64,000 nucleotides of DNA from Pseudomonadota bacterium (GCA_963204835.1 CAUJHJ010000020.1:109293-173292); one strand, 5' to 3'. Shown: positions 25,924-36,785, counted from the first letter of the stretch. Notes: generated by a model not told the origin, from the letters alone. A program made the numbers and translations.

Positions 25924-26745
25924 TCAAGGTCGGACGCGCCGTTCGATGCCGGCGCTGTCGAGGATGTGGCTCGCGATTTCCTCGATCGAGCACTCGGTCG
26001 TATCGAGGCAGGGAATGCCATAGCGCTCGAACAGTGTCTCGGCGGTGCGGATCTCGTACTGCACCTGCTGCTGCGAGGCGTAGCGGCTGTCGGGCCGGCG
26101 CTCGTTGCGTATCTGCTGCAGGCGTTCCGGCCGGATGGTGAGCCCATAGAGCTTGTGGCGATAGGGCTCGACGGCGCGCGGCAGCCGCCCGCCCTCGAGG
26201 TCGTCGTCGGTGAACGGGTAGTTGGCGACGAAGATGCCGTACTGCAGGGCCATGTAGAGGCAGGTCGGCGTCTTGCCGACCCGCGACACGCCGACCACGA
26301 CGACATCCGCGGCCTCGTAGTCGCGGCCGCTGCCGTCGTCGTTCGCGAGCGCGAAATTGGTGGCGTTGATCCGGGTCGTATAGGCGGTCAGGTCCGCTAT
26401 GCCGTGCGCACGCCCTGTCCGATGGGTGGAGCGGGTGGCGAGTTCGGCCTCGAGCGGGCCGACGAAGGCGTCGAAGAAATCGAGGAACAGGCCGTTGCTG
26501 CGCTTGACGACATCGCGCACGTCGGTCTGCACGAGCGTCGAAAATATGATCGGCCTCACACCGCTCTCACCCGCGGCGAGATTGATCTTCCTTACGGCTT
26601 CCTCTGCCTTGTCAACACTCGACACAAATGGCAAAGTCACCGGCCGAAACTCGAGGCCATCGAACTGCGTCAGGAGACTGTGGCCCATGGTCTCCGCAGT
26701 CACCCCGGTCTGATCGGAAACGAAAAATACTGTTCGTCGACTCAC
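25924..26745 (-). CDS. ppsR: Phosphoenolpyruvate synthase regulatory protein (bifunctional kinase/pyrophosphorylase)
   Basis: This DUF299-family enzyme switches PEP synthase off and on. It phosphorylates a threonine next to the catalytic histidine using ADP, and reverses this with phosphate. Motifs seen are the N-terminal RTVFFVSDQTGVTAETMGHS, the P-loop-like GVSRVGKTPTCLYMA, and GLTIRPERLQQIRNERRP with YASQQQVQYE. I use the GTG at 26745 (VSRRTVFFV), giving 273 residues; a TTG 12 codons upstream is possible. It is divergent from its target ppsA, the usual gammaproteobacterial arrangement. Confidence 0.95.
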   Translation of the reverse strand: MSRRTVFFVSDQTGVTAETMGHSLLTQFDGLEFRPVTLPFVSSVDKAEEAVRKINLAAGESGVRPIIFSTLVQTDVRDVVKRSNGLFLDFFDAFVGPLEAELATRSTHRTGRAHGIADLTAYTTRINATNFALANDDGSGRDYEAADVVVVGVSRVGKTPTCLYMALQYGIFVANYPFTDDDLEGGRLPRAVEPYRHKLYGLTIRPERLQQIRNERRPDSRYASQQQVQYEIRTAETLFERYGIPCLDTTECSIEEIASHILDSAGIERRVRP

Positions 26746-26812
26746 GCGGACGAGTCTTTCATTGCCCGGCTCGCCCCGCAAGTAGCCCGTCGCGGATTTC
26801 CGGAGCCTTCAT

Positions 26813-29176
26813 TTGACTACGTACGTCCTTCCGTTCGAGACCCTGAAGAAACACGATGTCGAGATCGTCGGCGGCAAGAACGCCTCGATCGGCGAGATGA
26901 TCGGCGCCCTCGCGCAGCTCGGCGTGCGCGTGCCCGGCGGCTTCGCCACGACCGCCGATGCCTACCGCGAATTCCTGCAGCAGGGCGGCCTCGACGGTCG
27001 CATCCGCGAGGCGCTCGCCGGCCTCGATGTCGACGACGTGCGCAAGCTCGCCGCGACCGGCGCGCAGATCCGCGAGTGGATCCTCGCGACGCCCTTCCCG
27101 CCCGCGCTCGAGCGCGCGGTGATCGAGTCCTTCCGCGCCATGGGCGGCGGCCGCGAAATCGCGGTCGCGGTGCGCTCCTCGGCGACCGCCGAAGACCTGC
27201 CGGAGGCGTCGTTCGCCGGCCAGCAGGAAACCTTCCTCAACGTGCGTGGCGAGGCGCAGGTCCTGAAGGCGATGCACGAGGTGTTCGCCTCGCTGTTCAA
27301 CGACCGTGCCATCGCCTATCGCGTGCACCAGGGCTTCGACCATTCACTGGTCGCGCTCTCGGCCGGCGTCCAGCACATGGTCAGGAGCGACCTCGGCGCC
27401 AGTGGCGTGATGTTCACCCTCGACACCGACTCGGGCTTCCGCGACGTCGTGTTCATCACCTCGTCCTACGGCCTCGGCGAGACCGTGGTGCAGGGAGCCG
27501 TCAATCCCGACGAGTTTTACGTCTACAAGCCGGCGCTGCGCGCGGAGCGCAGCGCGATCCTGCGCCGCAACCTCGGCGGCAAGGCCATCAAGATGGTCTA
27601 CGGCGAGCCCGGCAGCGGCGAGCGCGTCAAGACCGTCGACGTGGCGCGCGCCGACCGGCAGCGTTTTTCCCTCGACGACGCCGATATCGTTGCGCTCGCC
27701 AGGCAGGCGCTCGTGATCGAGCAGCATTACGGCCAGCCGATGGATATCGAGTGGGGCAAGGACGGCTCCACGGGCGAGATCTACATCCTGCAGGCCCGCC
27801 CCGAGACGGTGCAGAGCCGCGCGGGCCGCACTATCCAGCGCTACACGCTCAAGAACCGCTCGCAGGTGCTCGCCACCGGCCGCAGCATCGGCCAGCGCAT
27901 CGGCGCGGGGCCGGCGCGTGTCATCCGCGACGTCGCGGAAATGGCGCGCGTGCAGACGGGCGACGTGCTGGTCGCCGACATGACCGACCCCGACTGGGAG
28001 CCGGTGATGAAGCGCGCTTCGGCGATCGTCACCAACCGCGGCGGCCGCACCTGCCATGCCGCGATCATCGCGCGCGAACTCGGCATACCGGCGGTGGTCG
28101 GTTGCGGCGACGCGACCGCGCGCATCAAGGAAGGCGCCGAAGTCACCGTGTCGTGCGCCGAGGGCGACACCGGCTACGTGTACGACGGCCTGCTCGATTT
28201 CGAGCGGCGCCAGATCGAGCTCGACGCCCTGCCGCCGATTCCCGTCAAGATCATGATGAACGTCGGCAATCCCGACCGTGCGTTCGATTTCGCGGGCATT
28301 CCCCACAAGGGCGTGGGCCTCGCGCGCCTCGAGTTCATCATCAACCGCATGATCGGCGTGCACCCGCGCGCCCTGCTCGAGTTCGACCGGCTGTCGGCCG
28401 ACCTCAAGGACCAGATCCGCGGCCAGATGGCTGGCTACGCCGATCCCGTGCGCTTCTACGTCGACAAGCTCGCGGAAGGCATCTCGCAGATCGCGGCGGC
28501 CTTCGCACCCGAGCCCGTGATCGTGCGCCTCTCCGACTTCAAGTCGAACGAGTACGCCAACCTCATCGGCGGGCGCCAGTATGAGCCGTCGGAGGAAAAC
28601 CCGATGCTCGGCTTCCGCGGCGCCTCGCGCTATGTCGACGCGAGCTTCCGGCCCTGCTTCGACCTCGAATGCCAGGCACTGCTGCGCGTGCGCAACGAGA
28701 TGGGCCTCAGGAACGTGCAGGTCATGGTGCCTTTCGTGCGCACGCTCGCGGAAGCGCGCGCAGTCACCCAGCTGCTCGCGGCGAACGGCCTCGCGCGCGG
28801 CAAGGACGACCTCAAGATCATCATGATGTGCGAGCTGCCGACCAACGCCCTGCTCGCGGAGAAGTACCTCGAGCACTTCGACGGCATGTCGATCGGCTCG
28901 AACGACATGACACAGCTCACGCTCGGCCTCGACCGCGACTCGGGCCTCGTCGCCAAGCAGTTCGACGAGCGTGACGAGGCGGTCAAGGCGCTGCTCGCCA
29001 TGGCGATCAAGGCCTGCCGCGCGCAGGGCAAGTACGTCGGCATCTGCGGCCAGGGACCGTCCGACCACCCCGAGCTTGCCCGCTGGCTGCTCGAACAGGG
29101 GATCGACAGCATCTCGCTGAACCCCGACACGGTGGTGGAAACCTGGATGTTCCTTGCAGAGACCGGGACGGGGTGA
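26813..29176 (+). CDS. ppsA: Phosphoenolpyruvate synthase
   Basis: The enzyme makes PEP, AMP and phosphate from pyruvate, ATP and water for gluconeogenesis. The 787-residue protein has the three expected parts. The nucleotide-binding domain ([34 protein letters not shown]) is followed by the swivelling phosphohistidine domain with [13 protein letters not shown], where His415 is the phosphorylated residue. The barrel domain follows ([42 protein letters not shown]). The start is TTG at 26813, with GGAG about 7 nt upstream. The regulatory threonine next to the histidine (RTCH) is present, consistent with control by ppsR. Confidence 0.97.
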   Translation: MTTYVLPFETLKKHDVEIVGGKNASIGEMIGALAQLGVRVPGGFATTADAYREFLQQGGLDGRIREALAGLDVDDVRKLAATGAQIREWILATPFPPALERAVIESFRAMGGGREIAVAVRSSATAEDLPEASFAGQQETFLNVRGEAQVLKAMHEVFASLFNDRAIAYRVHQGFDHSLVALSAGVQHMVRSDLGASGVMFTLDTDSGFRDVVFITSSYGLGETVVQGAVNPDEFYVYKPALRAERSAILRRNLGGKAIKMVYGEPGSGERVKTVDVARADRQRFSLDDADIVALARQALVIEQHYGQPMDIEWGKDGSTGEIYILQARPETVQSRAGRTIQRYTLKNRSQVLATGRSIGQRIGAGPARVIRDVAEMARVQTGDVLVADMTDPDWEPVMKRASAIVTNRGGRTCHAAIIARELGIPAVVGCGDATARIKEGAEVTVSCAEGDTGYVYDGLLDFERRQIELDALPPIPVKIMMNVGNPDRAFDFAGIPHKGVGLARLEFIINRMIGVHPRALLEFDRLSADLKDQIRGQMAGYADPVRFYVDKLAEGISQIAAAFAPEPVIVRLSDFKSNEYANLIGGRQYEPSEENPMLGFRGASRYVDASFRPCFDLECQALLRVRNEMGLRNVQVMVPFVRTLAEARAVTQLLAANGLARGKDDLKIIMMCELPTNALLAEKYLEHFDGMSIGSNDMTQLTLGLDRDSGLVAKQFDERDEAVKALLAMAIKACRAQGKYVGICGQGPSDHPELARWLLEQGIDSISLNPDTVVETWMFLAETGTG

Positions 29177-31177
29177 GTGAGCCGCGCGCGGGTCGCAACC
29201 GCAAGGGCGGCGGGCTGGAGTGCGCTCTGCGCGGTCCTCCTTGCGCCTGCCGCAGCCATCGCGACTTCCGACCCTGGCCTGCAGCAGCGCGTGCGCGCGG
29301 CGACCTTCGAGGTGGTGCTGCCGAAGCCGGCCGATGAAAAGGTGACCTACGAGCGGCCGCTGCCGCTCGAGCTGATTCCGTACGCGGAGCGCAACGACAG
29401 GTACTGGTCGATGGGCACGGCCTTCGCGATCGGTCCGGGGCGGTACGCATCGGCCGCCCACGTCCTGCTGCAGGCCGTCGGTGCGCAGTACGGTGCGCCC
29501 GGCATTCGGGATGCGCAGGGCAAGGTCCATGTGATCGACCGCGTGCTGCAATTCTCCTTGCACGAGGACTTCATCGTATTTTCCGTCGCAGGCTCCTCGC
29601 CTGCTGCCCAGCCACTCGACACCAATACCCGCCCGGCCATTGATGATCCCGTCCTTGCGGTCGGCAACGCACTGGGCGAGGGTGTGGTGATCCGCAGCGG
29701 CCTGCTCACCTCCTTCACTCCGGAAGCGCAGGATGGCCGGTGGAACTGGCTGCGCTACTCGGCGGCCACTTCCCCCGGCAACAGCGGCGGCCCCCTGCTC
29801 GATGCCACCGGCAAGGTGATCGGCATCGTCATCGGCAAGTCGCCCGACGAAAACCTCAACTACGCGCTGCCCATCGATCGGGTGCTGGCCGACAGGGGCA
29901 CGCAGGCGCGGATCGACAAGGTTGAATCGGTCAGGTTTGCGATGCTGCGCGATCCCGTGGTCGCCCGCCATGCGGATCGATTCGGGCTGCTGCTGCCATT
30001 CGCGGCGTTTTCCGGCGCATTGACGGATTCCTTCGACCGGTTCTATCGCAAACTGATGCTCGACCGGCTGGGCGGGCCGCCTTTCGGCAACGGCAGTGCC
30101 GGCGAACTCTTCGCCACGGTCGAGGAGAACACGCTGCCTTCGCTCGTCCTGCAGGATTCGAACGCGGCATGGCAGGTCGCGAAACTCACGTCGCTCGCCG
30201 ACGAGCGCTTGCCCGACGAGGGCCGCATCCGGTTCGCCTCGGCCAATCCCGCCGGCCTGACGATGTTCCGCCTGCAACCGGGCAAGCGCTTTCGCGCCTC
30301 CCGGCCCATGGACAGCAGGCAGTTCATGGATTTGCTGTTGAAGGGTCTTTCGCTCCCGCGCATCGTCGGGACGCAAGCCGTGCGCGTGACCTCCCTCGGT
30401 TCCGCCCAGGGGCAACAGCCGTACGACGACACGTTTGGCCGTCGCTGGTCCATCCAAACCTGGTCGCTCGGCTTCGCCGAGGCCTATGTCGTTGCCATGA
30501 GCCTGCCGACACCGGAGGGCTTCGCGGGCATCACCTCGCTCGCGCCGAGCGGCCAGCTCTCGCTTGCGATCGCCACCCTCCAGGCGCTGGCCAGTTACTT
30601 CCATGTCAGTTACTCCGGAACGCTCGCGCAATGGCAGGACTTCCTGGCCGCCGGCAACCTGCGGCCGCGCGTGCTCGACGATTTGATGCTCGATTTCGAC
30701 GCTTCGAGGGGCCTGCGGCTTGCCAGCCGCAGGCTGCGCATCGACGTACCGCGCGACCTGCTTGCGCTCGACGCAGGGAGCCAGCTCGATCTGCCCATGA
30801 CATACGTGCATGACGGCAAGGCGGTGTGGGACATCGGCGGGGTCCGGCTCCAGCCGGATCCGTGCGGAGGAATTTCGTTCGGGGCCTTCCGCCAGGCCGC
30901 GCCACCGGAAGACTCGAACAAGGAGTTGCGGGACAGGTGGCGGGACATGAAGGCGCGCCGGGGAAAGTTCGACGGCGCCACCGGGCACGACGATTCGTAC
31001 GGCAAGCTCTGGGCTTACACTTCCATCGGGTCACCCGGCCAGGCCGCGACCGCGCCGGACCCATCGGCGCGAGTCCTGTACGAACTGTTTTACGAGACGG
31101 ACGAGAAACTGTTTCCGCAGGAATTCGCCGCCAGGCGCCGCAGGCTGTTCGACGCCGTGCGGATACTGGAGCGCTGA
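29177..31177 (+). CDS. Exported trypsin-like serine protease with large uncharacterised C-terminal region
   Basis: The 666-residue protein begins with a signal peptide (about 1-30) and a trypsin/DegP-like domain at about 60-230. The catalytic triad is complete: His95 (SAAHV), Asp131 (HEDFIVF) and Ser203 (SPGNSGGPL). There is no PDZ domain. The remaining 430 residues do not match a family I know; a short part near 530-580 is predicted beta-rich. The gene begins with GTG directly after the ppsA stop, and the TonB-like gene begins directly after its own stop, so the three could be cotranscribed. Its wobble positions look less GC-rich than ppsA, a possible sign of different origin, but this was not measured. 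Confidence 0.78.
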   Translation: MSRARVATARAAGWSALCAVLLAPAAAIATSDPGLQQRVRAATFEVVLPKPADEKVTYERPLPLELIPYAERNDRYWSMGTAFAIGPGRYASAAHVLLQAVGAQYGAPGIRDAQGKVHVIDRVLQFSLHEDFIVFSVAGSSPAAQPLDTNTRPAIDDPVLAVGNALGEGVVIRSGLLTSFTPEAQDGRWNWLRYSAATSPGNSGGPLLDATGKVIGIVIGKSPDENLNYALPIDRVLADRGTQARIDKVESVRFAMLRDPVVARHADRFGLLLPFAAFSGALTDSFDRFYRKLMLDRLGGPPFGNGSAGELFATVEENTLPSLVLQDSNAAWQVAKLTSLADERLPDEGRIRFASANPAGLTMFRLQPGKRFRASRPMDSRQFMDLLLKGLSLPRIVGTQAVRVTSLGSAQGQQPYDDTFGRRWSIQTWSLGFAEAYVVAMSLPTPEGFAGITSLAPSGQLSLAIATLQALASYFHVSYSGTLAQWQDFLAAGNLRPRVLDDLMLDFDASRGLRLASRRLRIDVPRDLLALDAGSQLDLPMTYVHDGKAVWDIGGVRLQPDPCGGISFGAFRQAAPPEDSNKELRDRWRDMKARRGKFDGATGHDDSYGKLWAYTSIGSPGQAATAPDPSARVLYELFYETDEKLFPQEFAARRRRLFDAVRILER

Positions 31178-32191
31178 GTGCAGATCGCGCCGTTCAGGAA
31201 CGCCTTGCGGACGGGGGCCTTGCTGCTCCTGTCCTGCGCCGTCCTCACGGCAAGGGCCGATGACCCGGACGCGAAGATCACGACGCTCGATCAGTGGGAT
31301 GATGCCACCGAGTACCTGCGGCGATCGGCGTGGACGTCACAATTGGCCGGCTCCGGGAGCGAGCTCCCCAGGGACGCTCGCGGCCGCACCGTCGCAGACG
31401 ACATGCAGCGCTGGAGCCTCGACGAGGCCACGCTCGCACACCTGGCGTCGCTGCGCGCCGCGGCACGGGAGGCATCGCTTGCGGGCCAGGATCCCGCAGC
31501 GGAACGGGCCCTGCAGGAAGCGGCGCCGATACTCGAGCGTGCCTTGCTCGACGCCCTCCTGGTCAATGCGTACTGGTCGACCTGGGAGCTGGTTGAACAT
31601 CATCGCCTGCTGATCGAACGCTGGCTTCCGCGTGCGCCGCTCGTCGCCGCCGCAAGCATTCGCGGTGCCATTGCGGACGCTGGTTCAAAGGCGATGGGCC
31701 TGCTGCCTGCGGACAGCGACGACCGCGCCGCCAGAGCCAACCGGCTCGCCACCTACCAGTTGTTGAATGTCGCGATCGCGAAACAGCTGAATGAGGCACG
31801 CGGCGTCCTGCTCGACGCCCTCGATGAGCTGCAAGCGGCACACTCCGAGCCGCCGCTGGCCCGGGACCGTGAGTCTCCCTGCACGCCGCCTGCGACGCAG
31901 GTTTCCGGCTCGGGCCGCCCGAAAATCACCAAGGCGTCCTTCGACATCGGTGCTCTCTACCCGCCTCAGCAGAAACGCATGCAGGTCGAAGCCACGGTCC
32001 GTATCGCGGCCCGCATCTCGGCCGATGGATGCATGCTGCACGCCGAAGTCGACAAGACCTCCGGCTCGGACGAACTGGACGCCGCGAGCCTCGTTGCCGC
32101 GGAGTACCTCGAGTTCGCACCCGCGCAAGCCGACGGCAAGGCGGTCGAGAGCCAGACGAAATTCAATATCCGGTTCAGACTGTACGACTAG
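31178..32191 (+). CDS. Exported protein with TonB-like C-terminal domain
   Basis: The 337-residue protein has a signal peptide ending at about residue 27 (LLLLSCAVLTARA). The middle is alpha-helical and rich in Ala, Leu and Glu (30-230). The C-terminal domain, about 245-337, resembles the TonB-C/energy-transducer fold (MQVEATVRIAARISADGCMLHAEVDKTSGSDELDAASL ... [10 protein letters not shown], given here in parts). It lacks the N-terminal anchor and proline-rich span of true TonB, so it is not a standard energy transducer. It starts with GTG immediately after the protease stop. Its TAG stop is shared with the convergent maeB stop in a palindromic CTAG. Confidence 0.68.
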   Translation: MQIAPFRNALRTGALLLLSCAVLTARADDPDAKITTLDQWDDATEYLRRSAWTSQLAGSGSELPRDARGRTVADDMQRWSLDEATLAHLASLRAAAREASLAGQDPAAERALQEAAPILERALLDALLVNAYWSTWELVEHHRLLIERWLPRAPLVAAASIRGAIADAGSKAMGLLPADSDDRAARANRLATYQLLNVAIAKQLNEARGVLLDALDELQAAHSEPPLARDRESPCTPPATQVSGSGRPKITKASFDIGALYPPQQKRMQVEATVRIAARISADGCMLHAEVDKTSGSDELDAASLVAAEYLEFAPAQADGKAVESQTKFNIRFRLYD

Positions 32192-34431
32192 CGCGTCGCC
32201 GCCTGCACCACGGTGAGCGTCGCCATGTTGACGATGCGGCGCACGGTGACCGCGGGGGTGAGGATGTTCACCGCCGCGGCGCAGCCGAGCAGCACCGGGC
32301 CGATCGCCACATTGTTGCCCGCCGCGGTCTTCAGCAGGTTGTAGGCGATGCTCGCCGCGTCGAGGTTCGGCAGCACCAGCAGGTTCGCCGAACCGCGCAA
32401 CGTGGAGCCCGGCGAGGTAACGCGCCGCACCGCTTCGTCCAGCGCCGAATCCCCGTGCATCTCGCCGTCGACCTGCAGCTGCGGCGCGCGTTCGCGCACC
32501 AGCGCCAGCGCACGGCGCAGCTTCAGCGCCGACGGTGCATCGCTGCTGCCGAAATCGGAGTGCGACAGCAGCGCCACCTTCGGTTCGACGCCGAAGCGGC
32601 GCACTTCCCCGGCGGCCATGAGCGTGATCTCGGCGAGCTCCCCGGCGTCGGGGTCCTGGTTGACGTGCGTGTCCACGATGAACAGTTGCCGCCCGGGCAA
32701 CATCAGGACGCTCATGCCGGCGAACACGCTCGCGCCCGGCGCCCGGCCGATGATGTGCTCGACGATCGCGAGGTGCTGCGCCGTCGTGCCGCGGGTGCCG
32801 CAGATCATGCCGTCGGCCTCGCCTCGCTCGAGCAGCCGGGCGGCCACCCACGTCGGCGCATCGGCGCCCGGATCGGCCACCGAGTAGTCCTCCCCCCGAC
32901 GCAGGCGCAGGCCGAATTCGCCGACATGCGCCTCGATTGCATCGGGCCGGCCCACGAGCACGGGCCGGACGAGCCCTTCATCGACGAGGACCTGCACCGC
33001 GCGCAGCACCCGCTCCTCGCCACCCTCGGCAAACACGATGCGCGAGTGCGCCGCGCCCTCGTTGCGGGCCGCCGCGAACACCGGCTGCATGATCGAGCCG
33101 CTGTGGTAGGTGAATTGCTGCAGCTTCTGCACGTACGCATCGAAATCGGCGATGGGCCGCGTCGCGACTCCGCTGTCGTTGGCCGCGCGCGCCACGGCCG
33201 GCGCGATCTTCAGGATCAGGCGCGGATCGAAAGGCTTCGGGATCAGGTAACGCGGGCCGAAGCCCGGCGTCCCCGAGCCGTAGACGCTCACCACTTCCTC
33301 GCTGAGCTCCTGGCGGGCAAGCGCCGCGATGGCATGCACCGCGGCGATTTCCATTTCGCGGGTGATGGTCGTCGCGCCGGCATCCAGCGCCCCGCGAAAT
33401 ATGTACGGGAAGCACAGCACATTGTTCACCTGGTTCGGGTAGTCGCTGCGGCCCGTGGCGATGATCGCATCGGGTCGCGCCGCCGCGGCTTCCTCGGGCA
33501 GGATCTCCGGCACCGGGTTGGCGAGCGCGAATATGAGCGGCCGCGCGGCCATGCGCGCAGCCATCCCGGGCTTGAGCACCCCGCCTGCCGACAGGCCGAG
33601 GAAGACGTCCGCCCCCTCCATGACATCCGCCAGGCTTCGGTGCGGCGTGAGCTGGGCGAAGCGCGCCTTCTCCGGGTCCATCAGCTCCTTGCGACCCTCG
33701 TACACCACCCCCGCGAGATCCGTCAGCCACACCTGGCCGCGCGGCAGGCCGAGGTCGACCAGCAGCTCGACACAGGCGAGCGCCGCCGCGCCGGCGCCGC
33801 TGACCACGAGCTTGACGGCGCCGATCTCCTTGCCGACGAGCAGCAGGCCGTTGAGCACCGCCGCGGCCACCGTGATCGCGGTTCCATGCTGGTCGTCGTG
33901 GAAGACGGGGATCTTCATGCGCTCGCGCAGGCCGCGCTCGACGGCGAAGCACTCCGGCGCCTTGATGTCCTCGAGGTTGATGCCGCCGAAGGTCGGCTCG
34001 AGCGCGGCGATGATGTCGATGAGCCGCCCCGGGTCGCGCTCGTCGATCTCGATGTCGAAGACGTCGATGCCGGCGAACTTCTTGAAGAGCACCGCCTTGC
34101 CCTCCATCACCGGCTTGGCGGCCAGCGGCCCGATCGTGCCGAGGCCGAGCACCGCGGTGCCGTTGGTGATGACAGCCACGAGGTTGCCCCGCGTGGTGAA
34201 CCGATGCGCCGCGCGCGGATCGGCTGCAATCGCCTCGCAGGCATCGGCAACGCCCGGCGAGTAGGCGAGCGCGAGGTCGCGCTGGTTCGAGACCTGCTTG
34301 GTCGCGACGATGGCAAGTTTCCCGGGGACCGGGAACTCGTGGTAGTCGAGCGCATCCTGGCGCAGGTTGTCGCGCGCGCTCGCAAACGGAGGAGCGCTGC
34401 CACCCGGAGCCGGCTTCTGCACGTAACCCAT
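32188..34431 (-). CDS. maeB: NADP-dependent malic enzyme with C-terminal phosphotransacetylase-like domain
   Basis: MaeB decarboxylates malate to pyruvate with NADP reduction. The 747-residue protein has an N-terminal malic domain ([54 protein letters not shown], quoted in segments). A Rossmann domain follows ([28 protein letters not shown] segment), then a PTA-like regulatory domain from about residue 430 ([32 protein letters not shown]). E. coli MaeB has the same fusion, and its PTA part binds acetyl-CoA allosterically. It follows the DUF1304 gene by 9 bp. With ppsA/ppsR nearby, the region covers the malate-pyruvate-PEP node. Confidence 0.95.
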   Translation of the reverse strand: MGYVQKPAPGGSAPPFASARDNLRQDALDYHEFPVPGKLAIVATKQVSNQRDLALAYSPGVADACEAIAADPRAAHRFTTRGNLVAVITNGTAVLGLGTIGPLAAKPVMEGKAVLFKKFAGIDVFDIEIDERDPGRLIDIIAALEPTFGGINLEDIKAPECFAVERGLRERMKIPVFHDDQHGTAITVAAAVLNGLLLVGKEIGAVKLVVSGAGAAALACVELLVDLGLPRGQVWLTDLAGVVYEGRKELMDPEKARFAQLTPHRSLADVMEGADVFLGLSAGGVLKPGMAARMAARPLIFALANPVPEILPEEAAAARPDAIIATGRSDYPNQVNNVLCFPYIFRGALDAGATTITREMEIAAVHAIAALARQELSEEVVSVYGSGTPGFGPRYLIPKPFDPRLILKIAPAVARAANDSGVATRPIADFDAYVQKLQQFTYHSGSIMQPVFAAARNEGAAHSRIVFAEGGEERVLRAVQVLVDEGLVRPVLVGRPDAIEAHVGEFGLRLRRGEDYSVADPGADAPTWVAARLLERGEADGMICGTRGTTAQHLAIVEHIIGRAPGASVFAGMSVLMLPGRQLFIVDTHVNQDPDAGELAEITLMAAGEVRRFGVEPKVALLSHSDFGSSDAPSALKLRRALALVRERAPQLQVDGEMHGDSALDEAVRRVTSPGSTLRGSANLLVLPNLDAASIAYNLLKTAAGNNVAIGPVLLGCAAAVNILTPAVTVRRIVNMATLTVVQAATR

Positions 34432-34440
34432 GCCGCGACG

Positions 34441-34800
34441 TTAGCGCGTGAACCAGGTGAGCGCGAGCCCGGCCGCGGCGGGAAGGGCCTGCACGTAGAG
34501 GATCCTGCGGCTGGCGGTCGCGGCGCCATAGGTGCCCGCGACCAGCACGCAGCCGAGGAAGAACAACTTGATGGACAGGCCTCCAGCGCCAAGGCCCAGG
34601 CCCCAGAGGAGCCCCGCCGCGAGGAAGCCGTTGTAGAGCCCCTGGTTCGCGGCGAGCACCTTCGAAGCGGCAGCGGCATCGGGCGAATGGCCGAAAGCCC
34701 GCAGGCCCGCCGGCTTGTCCCACAGGAACATCTCGAGCACGAGGAAATACAGGTGCAGCAGCGCGACGAGCGCGACGACGGCATTCGCCAGCGTGGTCAT
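34441..34800 (-). CDS. DUF1304 family membrane protein
   Basis: The 119-residue protein has four hydrophobic segments and the family hallmark LYFLVLEMFLWDKPAG near 17-32, followed by NQGLYNGFLAAGLLWGL. Small DUF1304 membrane proteins have no settled function. The ATG at 34800 is supported by a Shine-Dalgarno (GGGAGC). It lies 9 bp before maeB and 68 bp after the GFA gene on the same strand. Confidence 0.88.
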   Translation of the reverse strand: MTTLANAVVALVALLHLYFLVLEMFLWDKPAGLRAFGHSPDAAAASKVLAANQGLYNGFLAAGLLWGLGLGAGGLSIKLFFLGCVLVAGTYGAATASRRILYVQALPAAAGLALTWFTR

Positions 34801-34868
34801 GGAAGCTCCCTGCCTCGCGATCCGGACGACCCTTACTCTACCGGACACGGCCGCAGGCCGCACCCGCG

Positions 34869-35273
34869 TCAGCCCCGCGACAGGCCCCGGATGCGCGCTT
34901 CCGACGCCTCGCGATCCGTGTCGTCGAAGACACGCACGGTCAGCAGCGTGATCGTGGCGGGCTCGAGGCAGCGCACATTGACGCTGTAACCGTCAGGGTT
35001 GGACCTCGGCACATAGAACGCCTTGACCCCGCAAGTGCCGCAGAAGCTGTGGCGCGCCACGCCCGTATTGAAGCGGTACTCACGCAGGGCGCCCTTTCCC
35101 GCGAGCAAGCGGAATCGCGAGCGCGGCACGATCAGGTGCAGGAAGCCGGTCGCGCGGCAGATGGAGCAATTGCACTCGAGCGCATCTATCGCGGCTGGCG
35201 CATCCACCTCAAAGCGCACGGCGCCGCAATGACAGCCGCCGCGGTGCACGACGAAGGGACTGTCGGCCGTCAC
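34869..35273 (-). CDS. GFA family (CENP-V/GFA) zinc-binding protein
   Basis: The 134-residue protein has the zinc-binding cysteine pattern of the glutathione-dependent formaldehyde-activating family: GGCHCGAV (Cys14, Cys16), LECNCSIC (Cys34, Cys36, Cys39) and FCGTCG (Cys78, Cys81). Members are often annotated as carbon-sulfur lyases, but for most paralogues no activity is known. I choose the GTG at 35273, which overlaps the preceding dehydratase stop (GTGA) and has a good Shine-Dalgarno (GGGGAAGG). An ATG eight codons upstream is the alternative. Confidence 0.88.
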   Translation of the reverse strand: MTADSPFVVHRGGCHCGAVRFEVDAPAAIDALECNCSICRATGFLHLIVPRSRFRLLAGKGALREYRFNTGVARHSFCGTCGVKAFYVPRSNPDGYSVNVRCLEPATITLLTVRVFDDTDREASEARIRGLSRG

Positions 35274-36235
35274 GCCTTCCCCGCAAGGAACGGGCATTGG
35301 TCGAGATCGACATTGCCGCCCGAGAGGATCACGCCGACCTCGGAACCGATGCGCGTCGCGCGACCGCTGAGCAGCGCCGCGACCGCCACGGCGGACGATG
35401 GCTCGATCAGCAGCTTCAGGTCCTCGAGCACAATGCGCATCGCCGCGACGATTTCCGCCTCGCTCACCGTGACCACCTCATCGACATGCCGGCGCAGCAG
35501 CTCGAAATTGCGTACGCCGATCGAGCCGCGCAGGCCGTCGGCGATCGTCGCGGGGGCATCGACCCACACGCGCCGGCCGCTGGTGAACGAGCGCCAGGCG
35601 TCATCCGCTCCCGCGGGCTCGGCGGCAACGACCGTGCAGCCATCCGCCATGCCGCGCACCGCAAGCGCCGTACCGCCGATCAGGCCGCCGCCGCCCACCG
35701 GCGCGACCAGCGTCCCGAAATCCAATGGCTCCGACAACAGCTCGAGCGCCGCCGTCCCCTGCCCCGCGATCACGTCGAAATCGTCGAACGGATGCACGAC
35801 GTGCGCCGGTTCCCGCGCGACCAGCTCGGCGAGCGCTGCCTCGCGCGCGGCAATCCCCGGCGCACACTGCATGACGCGCGCCCCGGCTGCCTCGATCGCC
35901 GCCACCTTCGGCCGCGCCGAGCCCTGCGGCACGATCACCGTGCAGGCGAGGCCGAGGCTGCGGGCGGCGATCGCGAGCGCGTTGCCGTGGTTACCCGAGG
36001 AGTGCGTGGCGACGCGCGTCACGCGTGAATCGCCCGGCAGCGCCAGCAGGGCATTCAACGCCCCGCGCAGCTTGAAGGCGCCACCCTGCTGCAGGTTCTC
36101 GCACTTGAAGACGACGCTGCGACCGGCCCGCTCATCGAAGCGATCGGAGCGCATGACCGGCGTGCGCCGCACGCGCCCCTGAAGGCGCCCCGCCGCCGCC
36201 ACCACGTCGGCGAACTCCGGCAGGCGCTCACTCAC
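35270..36235 (-). CDS. PLP-dependent threonine/serine dehydratase or serine racemase-like enzyme
   Basis: This fold-type II PLP enzyme of 321 residues has the cofactor lysine Lys55 in GGAFKLRGA. The phosphate-binding loop is GGGGLIGG, with [12 protein letters not shown] where most relatives have SAGNHAQG. There is no C-terminal ACT regulatory domain, so it is like the catabolic or racemase type rather than biosynthetic IlvA. It could deaminate threonine or serine or racemise serine. It starts with GTG and overlaps the orn stop by 8 bp and the GFA start by 4 bp, making orn-dehydratase-GFA a likely transcription unit. Confidence 0.88.
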   Translation of the reverse strand: MSERLPEFADVVAAAGRLQGRVRRTPVMRSDRFDERAGRSVVFKCENLQQGGAFKLRGALNALLALPGDSRVTRVATHSSGNHGNALAIAARSLGLACTVIVPQGSARPKVAAIEAAGARVMQCAPGIAAREAALAELVAREPAHVVHPFDDFDVIAGQGTAALELLSEPLDFGTLVAPVGGGGLIGGTALAVRGMADGCTVVAAEPAGADDAWRSFTSGRRVWVDAPATIADGLRGSIGVRNFELLRRHVDEVVTVSEAEIVAAMRIVLEDLKLLIEPSSAVAVAALLSGRATRIGSEVGVILSGGNVDLDQCPFLAGKA

Positions 36236-36785
36236 CGCGAAACTCCGGCGCGAGCAGCAGCCTGCGGTAGTGGCGCAGTTCCGCGATCGAGTCGTGGATG
36301 TCGGCGAGCGCCAGGTGCGCGCTGCGCTTCACGACGCCCGCCGCGACCTGCGGCGCCCAGCGCCTCGCCAGTTCCTTGAGCGTGCTCACGTCGAGGTTGC
36401 GGTAATGGAAGAAGCGCTCGAGCGCCGGCATCTGGCGCGCGAGGAAACGGCGATCCTGGCAGATGCTGTTGCCGCACATCGGCGATGCGCCGGCCGCCAC
36501 GTGCTGCGCGAGGAAATCGAGCGTCTCGCGCTCGGCGTCCGCGGTGGCGGCGCCACTCGCACGTACCCGCGCAAGCAGGCCCGAAGCGCCGTGGTGACGC
36601 TGGTTCCAGTCGTCCAGCCGCGCGAGCGTCGCCTCGTCCTGGTGGATCGCGATGACCGGACCCTCGGCGACCACGTCGAGCTGCGCCGTGGTGACCACGG
36701 TCGCGATCTCGATGATGACGTCCGAATCGGGCGCGAGGCCGGTCATCTCGAGGTCGATCCAGATCAGGTGCTCGGGGCTGCTCAT
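36228..36785 (-). CDS. orn: Oligoribonuclease
   Basis: Orn is the 3'-5' exonuclease that clears RNA dinucleotides, including pGpG from cyclic di-GMP. The 185-residue protein has the DEDDh residues: IDLEMTGL (Asp11, Glu13), the [12 protein letters not shown] segment, [13 protein letters not shown] and the C-terminal [19 protein letters not shown] start at [14 protein letters not shown] to fit the family; an ATG three codons upstream is possible, and neither has a clear Shine-Dalgarno. It is divergent from rsgA, an arrangement common in Gammaproteobacteria. Confidence 0.96.
   Translation of the reverse strand: MSSPEHLIWIDLEMTGLAPDSDVIIEIATVVTTAQLDVVAEGPVIAIHQDEATLARLDDWNQRHHGASGLLARVRASGAATADAERETLDFLAQHVAAGASPMCGNSICQDRRFLARQMPALERFFHYRNLDVSTLKELARRWAPQVAAGVVKRSAHLALADIHDSIAELRHYRRLLLAPEFRGE

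Noticed and set aside
27344..30988. Open frame of 1214 codons antisense to ppsA and the protease gene
   Set aside because: It runs opposite two well supported genes and has no domain or ribosome site; it is a product of high GC content.
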